64,000 nucleotides of DNA from a virus. Below are positions 15,078 through 20,587 of this stretch, piece after piece. Each line of letters starts with the position of its first letter. Positions within the stretch are counted from its first letter, which is position 1. The stretch covers positions 233,711 to 297,710 of IMG/VR virus record IMGVR_UViG_3300035698_029839, one strand, 5' to 3'. A model generated the notes under the pieces. That model had not been told where the DNA came from, made no database searches, and saw only the letters and a list, made by a program, of their open reading frames with translations. The translations under genes were made by a program, and so were the position numbers.

Positions 15078-15767
15078 ATGAGAAAAAGAACAAGTGTTGT
15101 GTGGAAGATATCAATAGAAGAATTAAAAAAGATAGTAAAAAAGAATGATAGTTTTGCAAAAATTTTAAAACATTTTGGGATGGCAATAGCAAGTGGAAAC
15201 TATAAAACATTAAAAAAAAGATTAAATTATGAAAATATAAGTTATTCTCATATATCTCAAGGGCTTAATAATAATAAAGGAAGAAAATTTCCAGAAAGAG
15301 CTATTCCCTTAAAAGAAGTAATGGTAAAAAACTCTACCTATTGTAGGGGAACTCTTAAAAAAAGATTATTAAAAAAGGGTTTATTAGAAAATAAATGTAA
15401 TATTTGTGGACAAATTTCTGAACATAATAATATTAAGTTAATAATGGTTTTAGATCATATAAATGGAGTTTCTAATGATCATCGCGTAGAGAATTTAAGA
15501 TTGCTTTGTCCTAATTGTAATAGCCAACAAAAAACATTTGCGGGAAGAAATTCTGTAAGAAAAAAATATAACTGTATTACTTGTGGTAAAAAAATTACAA
15601 AACATTCAAAATTGTGTAAAAGTTGCAGTGCTAGATTGCAAAAAAGAAAAGTTAAAAATAGACCTTCAGTAGAACAATTATTAAAAGAAATAAAAGAAAC
15701 TAATTATTGTGTTGTTGGTAGGAAATATGAAGTAAGTGATAATGCAGTAAGAAAATGGTTAAAATAA
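15078..15767 (+). CDS. HNH homing-type endonuclease, paralogue of 12469
   Basis: 229 residues with the same order: N-terminal repeat, CNIC, MVLDHINGVSNDHRVENLRLLCPNCNSQ HNH core, CITC/CKSC zinc ribbon, and C-terminal helix-turn-helix VGRKYEVSDNAVRKWLK. Sits between tRNA-Pro and tRNA-Glu. Probably a duplicated mobile gene that exploits tRNA genes as target sites. Confidence 0.9.
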   Translation: MRKRTSVVWKISIEELKKIVKKNDSFAKILKHFGMAIASGNYKTLKKRLNYENISYSHISQGLNNNKGRKFPERAIPLKEVMVKNSTYCRGTLKKRLLKKGLLENKCNICGQISEHNNIKLIMVLDHINGVSNDHRVENLRLLCPNCNSQQKTFAGRNSVRKKYNCITCGKKITKHSKLCKSCSARLQKRKVKNRPSVEQLLKEIKETNYCVVGRKYEVSDNAVRKWLK

Positions 15768-15769
15768 AA

Positions 15770-15841
15770 GGCCCATTCTTCTAGTGGCTAGGATATCAGG
15801 GTTTCATCCTGAAAACAGCGGTCCGACTCCGCTATGGGCTA
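15770..15841 (+). tRNA. tRNA-Glu(TTC)
   Basis: Acceptor GGCCCAT/ATGGGCT, anticodon loop GTTTCAT, T-loop TCCGACT. Confidence 0.9.
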
Positions 15842-15887
15842 TTTAATCAAGGCAGAAACTGAGGGTTCGAGTCCCTTCCAGAGTATT
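15842..15887 (+). pseudogene. 3' tRNA fragment
   Basis: A T-arm GAGGG-TTCGAGT-CCCTT and an acceptor 3' strand with no matching 5' half. A tRNA relic between two Glu tRNAs. Confidence 0.6.
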
Positions 15888-15890
15888 CCT

Positions 15891-15962
15891 GCTCTTCTGG
15901 TGTAACGGTTAGCATCCGTGATTCTCAGTCACGAGATAGGGGTCCGACTCCCCTGAAGAGTA
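15891..15962 (+). tRNA. tRNA-Glu(CTC)
   Basis: Acceptor GCTCTTC/GAAGAGT, anticodon loop TTCTCAG, T-loop TCCGACT. Confidence 0.9.
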
Positions 15963-16030
15963 TTTTTCCTCTTATAAGTCCTTGTCTTTTATGGATTTAA
16001 AAAAATATTAAAAAAATTGGAAAAAAGTTA

Positions 16031-16059
16031 TTGAAAAGTGAAAGAAAATCCGATATAGT
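16031..16059 (+). promoter_or_regulatory. Sigma-70-like promoter with AGTGAAAG
   Basis: TTGAAA, 17-nt spacer starting AGTGAAAG, TATAGT; placed before the Y-RNA and tRNA-like cluster. Confidence 0.6.
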
Positions 16060-16115
16060 AATATCATCATAACGAAAGTTATGACTTCTTTTACAAGTTA
16101 ATAGAGAGAAAAAAG

Positions 16116-16189
16116 AAACGGGTTGAAGTCTAAAAGTTATCGATCCTTGAAAATCAAACACACTTTTTGACACACCATATCCGTTTTTT
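16116..16189 (+). ncRNA. Y-RNA-like RNA, copy C (minimal)
   Basis: About 74 nt. Closing stem AAACGG/CCGTTTTTT around GGTTGAAG, GTTATCG and ACACCATATC. It lacks the tRNA-like module, so it is close to a bare Ro60-stem RNA. Confidence 0.6.
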
Positions 16190-16202
16190 CTAAAATATGC
16201 AT

Positions 16203-16456
16203 GTGGGTTGATTGATATTGGTTATCGATAATTACTGTGAAAAAGTGCAAGTAAGGATCAAAAAAGAGATTTAGGTAAAGTTAGATTGAGATCACGCCAA
16301 TCAATAAATCTAATGGGAAGACTGAAGATCTTTAAGAGAACCTAGGTTGAAACATACTAAAGGCTTTGTACTGTAAATTTCCCAAAACTTTGTTTAGTCC
16401 TTAGATATCCATGAGATATAAAAAAGGACATCTCCAATTTCTCCAACATATCCACA
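16203..16456 (+). ncRNA. Y-RNA-like RNA, copy D (long)
   Basis: Closing stem TGTGG/CCACA around GGTTGATTG, GGTTATCG and CAACATATC, enclosing about 200 nt of extra sequence with an ATTAGATT/AATCTAAT pairing and a GTCCTT/AAGGAC hairpin. No T-run at the end; the tRNA-like gene at 16466 follows at once, suggesting a shared precursor. Confidence 0.5.
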
Positions 16457-16465
16457 GGCGTTTAT

Positions 16466-16537
16466 CTGAGGGTCGTCTAATCAGGATACCTCCTGTTAGG
16501 GGAGGAGATGTAGGTGTGACTCCTACTCCTTAGACCA
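16466..16537 (+). tRNA. Non-canonical tRNA-like RNA with encoded CCA (1)
   Basis: Acceptor CTGAGGG/TCCTTAG, then A and CCA. Anticodon stem CCTCC/GGAGG, loop TGTTAGG (TTA with G33). T-arm GTAGG/CCTAC but T-loop TGTGACT instead of TTCRANN, and the D-loop (TAATCAG) lacks the G18-G19 pair. Standard finders may miss it. If it decoded, TTA would read the stop codon UAA; a non-decoding role is equally likely. Confidence 0.6.
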
Positions 16538-16541
16538 TTTT

Positions 16542-16632
16542 GCTCGGTAGTTTAAATATAAAACAGTTGCTCTGTTAATCATTTATGATTGCTTGCAACA
16601 GATGGTAGGAGTGATGCCTACCCTGAACACCA
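16542..16632 (+). tRNA. Non-canonical tRNA-like RNA with encoded CCA (2)
   Basis: Ends AAC-A-CCA. T-arm GTAGG/CCTAC with loop AGTGATG. The anticodon stem GTTGC/GCAAC holds a 24-nt loop that contains an AATCA/TGATT hairpin. The acceptor has two mismatches. D-arm GTAGTTTAA is shared with the gene at 16912. Confidence 0.5.
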
Positions 16633-16639
16633 AAATTAT

Positions 16640-16709
16640 ATTAGAGTAGTCTAATCAAGATACCCCCGTTGAGGGGGAGATGTAGGTGTGACTCCTACCT
16701 CTAATGCCA
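16640..16709 (+). tRNA. Non-canonical tRNA-like RNA with encoded CCA (3)
   Basis: Perfect acceptor ATTAGAG/CTCTAAT, then G and CCA. Anticodon stem CCCC/GGGG with loop CGTTGAG (TTG, G33). T-arm GTAGG/CCTAC, T-loop TGTGACT; D-loop without GG. Close relative of the RNA at 16466. Confidence 0.6.
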
Positions 16710-16715
16710 ATATAT

Positions 16716-16895
16716 GTTAGGGTCTGCTCGAAAGAATTTATTCAGAGATGGGCTGTGAGCTATAAGTTTTGTTAAATGAGTTGGATGACTTGTTTAACGA
16801 AATGGGTTCGCAAAGTCAAAGAGGAAGTGTCTTACACATCCAAAGGTGAGCATGGATCAGAGACTTCGGAGGTTTGAATCCTCCCCCCAACACCA
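16716..16895 (+). tRNA. 180-nt tRNA-like RNA with encoded CCA
   Basis: Acceptor GTTAGGG/CCCCAAC (one mismatch), discriminator A, CCA. T-arm GGAGG-TTTGAAT-CCTCC is canonical. The D and anticodon parts are replaced by about 140 nt with its own GGATG/CATCC and GACTT/AAGTC stems. It does not resemble tmRNA: no pseudoknot set or tag frame evident. Confidence 0.5.
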
Positions 16896-16911
16896 ATTTT
16901 CATTTTTTTAC

Positions 16912-16997
16912 TGTTAGGTAGTTTAAGTAAAAAACAGTTATTAAGGCACACCCCTGTTTTGATAGCAGATGATAGGTGAGATACCTATCCCTTACAC
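16912..16997 (+). tRNA. Non-canonical tRNA-like RNA (4)
   Basis: Acceptor TGTTAGG/CCTTACA (one mismatch), T-arm ATAGG/CCTAT with loop TGAGATA, anticodon stem GTTAT/ATAGC with a 20-nt loop. Homologous to the RNA at 16542 but without a clear CCA. Confidence 0.45.
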
Positions 16998-17105
16998 ATT
17001 GGGTAGCTTATGGGTAAAGTTGGTTATTGAGTCGATTAAAGGTTTATAGTGCTTTTAGTCAATGCCTTAATAACAGAAGGATGGGTCCGATTCCCTCCCC
17101 CGATA
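16998..17105 (+). tRNA. tRNA-like RNA with expanded anticodon arm
   Basis: Acceptor ATTGGG/CCCGAT, T-loop TCCGATT, stem GTTATT/AATAAC holding a 40-nt loop with an internal TTAAAG/CTTTTA hairpin. Abuts the preceding RNA without a gap. Confidence 0.45.
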
Positions 17106-17135
17106 TTTTTCTCTCTATCAGTTTAAAAAAATAAT

Positions 17136-17209
17136 TGCGGAGTAGAGCAGTCTGGCAGCTTGTCAGCCTCATAAGCTGAAGGTCGGAGGTTCAAATCCTT
17201 CCTCCGCTA
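17136..17209 (+). tRNA. tRNA-fMet(CAT), initiator type
   Basis: Body matches bacterial initiator tRNA (D-arm GAGCAGTCTGGCAGCTTGTC, T-loop TTCAAAT), with a 1-72 mismatch (T-T), a known initiator feature. The anticodon stem TCAGC/GCTGA lacks the three G-C pairs usual in initiators. Confidence 0.85.
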
Positions 17210-17211
17210 TT

Positions 17212-17349
17212 GAAGTAAGTGGTTGTTGATATTCGTCAGATAAGGCAAATTCTAATTTTTCTCATGTCAAAAATAAGAGGCCTTTGTTATAATTCAAACA
17301 TGATTGGATTATGATGATTCGGAATATTGACTGGCCAGCCACTTACTTC
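17212..17349 (+). ncRNA. Unassigned structured RNA, 138 nt
   Basis: Perfect 11-bp closing stem GAAGTAAGTGG/CCACTTACTTC, inner AAGGC/GCCTT pairing. No reading frame and no tRNA features. Unknown class. Confidence 0.5.
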
Positions 17350-17379
17350 TTCATTTTTCTTACACCGAATCATTATTTC

Positions 17380-17454
17380 CTGAACGTGGGAAAGCTTGGC
17401 CTAATCCGCGAGCTTTGGAAGCTCGAGACGCCAGTTCAAATCTGGCCGTTCTGA
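17380..17454 (+). tRNA. tRNA-Pro(TGG), copy 2
   Basis: Acceptor CTGAACG/CGTTCTG (one mismatch), anticodon loop TTTGGAA, T-loop TTCAAAT. Duplicate of the gene at 14894. Confidence 0.87.
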
Positions 17455-17457
17455 TAA

Positions 17458-17531
17458 CTCTCAGTGGGAAAGCTTGGTATTCCGTCTGGTTTGGGACCAG
17501 AAGATCAGAGGTTCGAATCCTCTCTGAGAGA
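17458..17531 (+). tRNA. tRNA-Pro(TGG), copy 3
   Basis: Acceptor CTCTCAG/CTGAGAG, anticodon loop TTTGGGA, T-loop TTCGAAT. Different body from copies 1 and 2. Confidence 0.87.
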
Positions 17532-17540
17532 TTAACCAAA

Positions 17541-17676
17541 GTGGGTTGATAGATAGTAGGTTATCGCTTATAACGAAGTGGTTGTGAGTTCGAGTCTCAC
17601 CGCGGAGGCAACTCTGTGTAGCTCAATGGCAGAGCACTAAAAATTCTATTGTCGCTAACACATCCACGGTTTTTTT
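17541..17676 (+). ncRNA. Y-RNA-like RNA, copy E with clear tRNA mimic
   Basis: Closing stem GTGG/CCAC around GGTTGATAG, GGTTATCG and AACACATC, ending in a T-run. Inside, in order: T-arm GTGAG-TTCGAGT-CTCAC; strand CGCGGAG; a GCAA tetraloop; strand CTCTGTG (7-bp acceptor-like helix); T; D-arm AGCTCAATGGCAGAGC. That is a circularly permuted tRNA with the acceptor end closed by a GNRA loop. Confidence 0.65.
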
Positions 17677-17700
17677 AATAGTATAGCACTGAATAGTGTT

Positions 17701-17771
17701 GGGGGTATCGTCCAACGGGAAGACATCTGGTTTGCAACCAGAAAATAAGAGTTCGATTCTCTTTACCTCCA
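17701..17771 (+). tRNA. tRNA-Ala(TGC), copy 1
   Basis: Acceptor GGGGGTA/TACCTCC with the G3-U70 pair that marks Ala tRNAs; anticodon loop TTTGCAA; T-loop TTCGATT. Confidence 0.9.
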
Positions 17772-17778
17772 TTCTCTT

Positions 17779-17852
17779 GGGGACGCATGTGCCAAGGGTG
17801 GCGAGAGACCTTTGCAAGGTATCTGTGGTCAGTTCGATTCTGATCGTCTCCA
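17779..17852 (+). tRNA. tRNA-Ala(TGC), copy 2
   Basis: Acceptor GGGGACG/CGTCTCC with G3-U70; anticodon loop TTTGCAA; T-loop TTCGATT. Anticodon stem has one mismatch. Confidence 0.85.
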
Positions 17853-17854
17853 TT

Positions 17855-17966
17855 AAACAGGTTGATTGGTTAAAAGTTATCGATAAGTTCGACTCTTATT
17901 CTCCCCTTCTTTCATGGGGAGAAATGGCCTGGGGCCACCTTTTCTCCTACCACACATCTGTTTTTT
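17855..17966 (+). ncRNA. Y-RNA-like RNA, copy F
   Basis: Closing stem AAACAG/CTGTTTTTT around GGTTGATTG, GTTATCG and CACACATC. T-arm ATAAG-TTCGACT-CTTAT, then stem TCTCCCC/GGGGAGA and TGGCC..GGCCA hairpin. Terminator-like T-run. Confidence 0.62.
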
Positions 17967-18041
17967 ATAAAAAAAGGAAATTCTAAGTATATGTCGAAAT
18001 AGTAAGTAGTAAGCTATTTAACAATTACTTAGGATTTCAAT

Positions 18042-18449
18042 ATGAACTATAAGACAGGAAAATATGCAAAGAAAAAATGTATTGGATGTGGATTAAAAAC
18101 ATTAAACATAAAATTTTGTAGTAATAAATGCCAGCAATTATATTTTTGGGAAAAAAGAAAAAAAGAGATAAAAAAAACAGGAGAGATCCCAGAAAGAAGA
18201 GTTGGTATACGATATCTTAAAGAGGTCAGGGGAGATAAATGTGAGATATGTGATCTTAAAGAATGGAATGGAAAAGATATTACTATGATCATGGATCATA
18301 TCGATGGAGACTCATTAAATAATAAAGATCTAAATCTTAGATTGATTTGTCCTAACTGTGACTCTCAGTTATCAACCTATAAAAATAGGAATAAAGGTAA
18401 TGGTAGACATTCAAGAAGAGTAAGATATGCAGAAGGTAAAAGTTATTAA
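18042..18449 (+). CDS. HNH endonuclease, short form
   Basis: 135 residues. N-terminal zinc ribbon (CIGC...CSNKC), then CEIC, MIMDHIDGDSLNNKDLNLRLICPNCDSQ HNH core. No C-terminal helix-turn-helix. In the tRNA array between Y-RNA copy F and tRNA-Thr. Confidence 0.88.
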   Translation: MNYKTGKYAKKKCIGCGLKTLNIKFCSNKCQQLYFWEKRKKEIKKTGEIPERRVGIRYLKEVRGDKCEICDLKEWNGKDITMIMDHIDGDSLNNKDLNLRLICPNCDSQLSTYKNRNKGNGRHSRRVRYAEGKSY

Positions 18450-18450
18450 T

Positions 18451-18523
18451 GCTGGTGTAGCTCAATTGGCAGAGCGCCTCATTTGTAATGAGGATGTTGT
18501 GGGTTCGACTCCTATCACCAGCT
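18451..18523 (+). tRNA. tRNA-Thr(TGT)
   Basis: Acceptor GCTGGTG/CACCAGC, anticodon loop TTTGTAA, T-loop TTCGACT. Confidence 0.93.
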
Positions 18524-18528
18524 TTAAA

Positions 18529-18600
18529 GGTGCGATAGCTGAGGCGGTTTAGCGCGAGACTGAAAATCTTGAGACGGAGGTTCGAGTCCTCTTCGTACCA
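18529..18600 (+). tRNA. tRNA-Phe(GAA)
   Basis: Acceptor GGTGCGA/TCGTACC, anticodon loop CTGAAAA, T-loop TTCGAGT. Confidence 0.93.
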
Positions 18601-18614
18601 CTTTGTAGCACTGA

Positions 18615-18687
18615 GGGCCTGTAGCTCAATTGGCAGAGCGCCAAGCTCATAACTTGTGGATTGTAGGTTCGAGTCCTTCCTGGCCCA
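18615..18687 (+). tRNA. tRNA-Met(CAT) or Ile(CAU lysidine)
   Basis: Acceptor GGGCCTG/CTGGCCC with one T-T mismatch, anticodon loop CTCATAA, T-loop TTCGAGT. Second elongator-type CAT tRNA; could be the lysidine type. Confidence 0.85.
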
Positions 18688-18714
18688 TTAATAATTTTTT
18701 TTAGGAGAAAGATC

Positions 18715-18750
18715 ATGAAACGTAAGAAAGAAAAATCTGGTAAAATGTAG
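18715..18750 (+). CDS. Possible 11-aa basic peptide in the tRNA array
   Basis: MKRKKEKSGKM with a strong TTAGGAGAAAG site; its stop codon overlaps the first base of tRNA-Lys. Could be a translated leader or chance. Confidence 0.3.
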   Translation: MKRKKEKSGKM

Positions 18751-18824
18751 GGTGTGAAGCTTATTCTGGTAAAGCACGCGACTTTTAATCGCGAGTCTTG
18801 GGAGTTCGAATCTCCCTACACCCA
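18750..18824 (+). tRNA. tRNA-Lys(TTT)
   Basis: Acceptor GGGTGTG/TACACCC, anticodon loop CTTTTAA, T-loop TTCGAAT. Confidence 0.93.
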
Positions 18825-18829
18825 TTAGT

Positions 18830-18903
18830 GCCTTTGAAGCTTATTTGGCAAAGCACCTGGTTCTTACCCAGGAGTCTTGAGCGTTCGAATCGCTCCAGAG
18901 GCA
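18830..18903 (+). tRNA. tRNA-Lys(CTT)
   Basis: Acceptor GCCTTTG/CAGAGGC, anticodon loop TTCTTAC, T-loop TTCGAAT. Confidence 0.92.
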
Positions 18904-18909
18904 TTTCCT

Positions 18910-18982
18910 GTCAGAGGTGATGTAATTGGCAGCATATCAGACTGTGAATCTGAGTGAGCGAGTTCAAATCTCGTCCTTTGAC
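18910..18982 (+). tRNA. tRNA-His(GTG)
   Basis: Acceptor TCAGAGG/CCTTTGA with an extra 5' G facing discriminator C, the His identity feature. Anticodon loop CTGTGAA, T-loop TTCAAAT. Confidence 0.92.
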
Positions 18983-19068
18983 CTTTTAAAAGGATTTGAA
19001 AATAAATAAAGGATTCAGATCCCTATTTTAGAATATAAGGTATAAACTATTTTTTTTGGAGAATAGAA

Positions 19069-19398
19069 ATGCCTTATAAAAATAAAGAAGATCAGTTAGA
19101 ATGTCAGAGAAGGTACTATCGTAATCATAGAAAAACTATGATCGAAAGAACCAATAAAAGAGCCAAAGAAATACGAAAATGGTGGAAAGAGTATAAAAAA
19201 ACACAAAAATGTGAAAAATGTGGAGAAAATCACCCAGCTTGTATTTGTTTTCATCATAGAGATCCAGAAGAAAAAGATATAGATCTATCCACTGCCGTTA
19301 CTCATAATCATTGGGGAGAAAAGAGAATAAAAAAAGAGTTATTAAAATGTGATGTTATTTGTTCTAATTGTCATCTTAAAATTCATTGGAATGATTAA
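19069..19398 (+). CDS. HNH-type zinc nuclease, single unit
   Basis: 109 residues: basic helical N-terminus, CEKCGE, CFHHRDPEEKD, CDVICSNCHLKIH. The same unit occurs twice in tandem in the gene at 51303. Between tRNA-His and tRNA-Cys. Confidence 0.85.
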   Translation: MPYKNKEDQLECQRRYYRNHRKTMIERTNKRAKEIRKWWKEYKKTQKCEKCGENHPACICFHHRDPEEKDIDLSTAVTHNHWGEKRIKKELLKCDVICSNCHLKIHWND

Positions 19399-19404
19399 TT
19401 TTTC

Positions 19405-19475
19405 GCTCGGGTGGTCTAATGGAATGATGACAGATTGCAAATCTGTAGGCGAGAGTTCGATTCTCTCCCTGAGCT
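19405..19475 (+). tRNA. tRNA-Cys(GCA)
   Basis: Acceptor GCTCGGG/CCTGAGC, anticodon loop TTGCAAA, T-loop TTCGATT. Confidence 0.92.
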
Positions 19476-19476
19476 T

Positions 19477-19512
19477 TTCCAGACAAGTGGTTTTTTATTA
19501 TTATTAAGTATA
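19477..19512 (+). promoter_or_regulatory. CCAGACAA element upstream of 19544
   Basis: Copy directly after tRNA-Cys; starts the small gene run 19544-20556. Confidence 0.6.
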
Positions 19513-19543
19513 AATATTAATTTTTGGTAAAAAGGATTAAAAG

Positions 19544-19711
19544 ATGGTAAAATATGTATTAACTGAAGAACAAGAAAAGAAGTTAAACGATGCAGATCTT
19601 GGACAATGGAAGAAACTAAATAATAAGGGTCAACAAGCTATTAAACAGAGAATGGCGATTGCTGACAGAATTGGACTAAAATTATCTGAAATAAAAAGAA
19701 TAGATTTATGA
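19544..19711 (+). CDS. 55-aa helical protein
   Basis: Ribosome site AAAGGAT. Charged, helical. Ends KRIDL; ATGA overlap with the next gene. Confidence 0.65.
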   Translation: MVKYVLTEEQEKKLNDADLGQWKKLNNKGQQAIKQRMAIADRIGLKLSEIKRIDL

Positions 19712-19920
19712 AGAAATCAGATGAAGACAGTTGTAGTGGTTTTAAAAGAGGATGGACTTCTGATCATGAAGAGTGCATAACATGTAAGAAGAATAGTCCT
19801 GCCAGATATAAAAAGTGCATGCAAGCAGTTAAAAAGTCGTTAAAAGAGAACTTTAGCACCGATGAAGAGATAGAGAAGTGGAAAAAAAAGAAAGTGAGAA
19901 ATGAAGATGAAAAGCTATAA
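19708..19920 (+). CDS. 70-aa Cys-containing basic protein
   Basis: Four Cys (CSGF, CITC, KCM) and a lysine-rich C-terminus. Coupled to both neighbours by overlap. Not recognised. Confidence 0.7.
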   Translation: MKKSDEDSCSGFKRGWTSDHEECITCKKNSPARYKKCMQAVKKSLKENFSTDEEIEKWKKKKVRNEDEKL

Positions 19921-20164
19921 ATCGATACCTGTCGAAGTAGAAGCAATTCAATTTTTCGATACTAAAGAAAGTTTTGATGAAACTAAAGAGATTTTTGGAG
20001 AAAGATTATCTTCTAGTCTCCGAAATTTTCCTAGAGCTTTTTTTAGAGTAGAAAATGGGAAAACTGTCCCTTTATATAATAATTCATGGATCGTGAAAAA
20101 AGATAATAAATTAGAGATTTTGGATGATGAAACATTTAAAAAAACATATGAAGAGAAAGGGTAA
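19901..20164 (+). CDS. Phage protein of the PVEVEAIQF family
   Basis: 87 residues. IPVEVEAIQF near the start and NSWIVKKDN..EILDDETFKKTYEE near the end match a common small phage family whose members end ..GDYI...G......P..F..TYE. Function unknown. Confidence 0.75.
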   Translation: MKMKSYKSIPVEVEAIQFFDTKESFDETKEIFGERLSSSLRNFPRAFFRVENGKTVPLYNNSWIVKKDNKLEILDDETFKKTYEEKG

Positions 20165-20167
20165 AAA

Positions 20168-20356
20168 ATGGTATTTTTTAAAAGGTATAAAATAAATGGG
20201 ATGTTATTGTTTTGGAACATTTGGTTATGGGCTATTCTTTTCATAACAGGATGTAGCACTGTCAAAACTCCTCCTTGGAGTGAGAATGAAGTTTCAAGAA
20301 TGTCTGAAGTAGGACAAAATAAAACAGTTCCTATAGTTTTAATAAAGGTAGATTGA
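20168..20356 (+). CDS. Small lipoprotein
   Basis: 62 residues. Basic N-terminus, hydrophobic helix and lipobox ITGC (Cys about residue 37); the mature part is about 26 residues. Length and lipobox would suit an outer-membrane spanin subunit, but no partner is next to it. Inference. Confidence 0.65.
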   Translation: MVFFKRYKINGMLLFWNIWLWAILFITGCSTVKTPPWSENEVSRMSEVGQNKTVPIVLIKVD

Positions 20357-20556
20357 TGGATATATCTAAAATATTTTGTTTTTTAGGACTTCATGACTGG
20401 TATTATGGAAATTTCCAGACAGGAGAGATGTCAAAATGGACAGGAGATCATGTTGGAGTTAGAGGAAGATCCTGTGTAAATTGTAATAAAAACCAAATAA
20501 AGAAAAAGAAGAAATATGTAACTGTTGATAGTTTTGAAAAACAATCAAATGAATAA
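20353..20556 (+). CDS. Small Cys-containing phage protein
   Basis: 67 residues: CFLGLHDWYYG then RSCVNCNKNQ, a pattern seen in small phage zinc-ribbon proteins. Overlaps the lipoprotein stop by 4 nt. Confidence 0.7.
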   Translation: MMDISKIFCFLGLHDWYYGNFQTGEMSKWTGDHVGVRGRSCVNCNKNQIKKKKKYVTVDSFEKQSNE

Positions 20557-20587
20557 GCGGGTGTGGTATAATGGCAAAATGCAAGGT
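20557..20587 (+). pseudogene. 5' half of a tRNA-Gly, truncated by an HNH gene
   Basis: GCGGGTG, D-arm TGGTATAATGGCAAAATGC and the first anticodon stem bases are present, then the sequence passes into the stop codon of the - strand HNH gene. No 3' half is found on the far side. Confidence 0.65.

Noticed and set aside
16466-16537. Ochre suppressor tRNA as a firm call
   Set aside because: The loop TGTTAGG can be read as anticodon TTA, but G33, the missing D-loop GG and the altered T-loop make normal decoding doubtful.
13807-17966. A Ro60/TROVE gene next to the Y-like RNAs
   Set aside because: I looked for it because known Y RNAs are usually near it, but no protein in this window has the HEAT-repeat plus vWA plan; it would have to lie outside.
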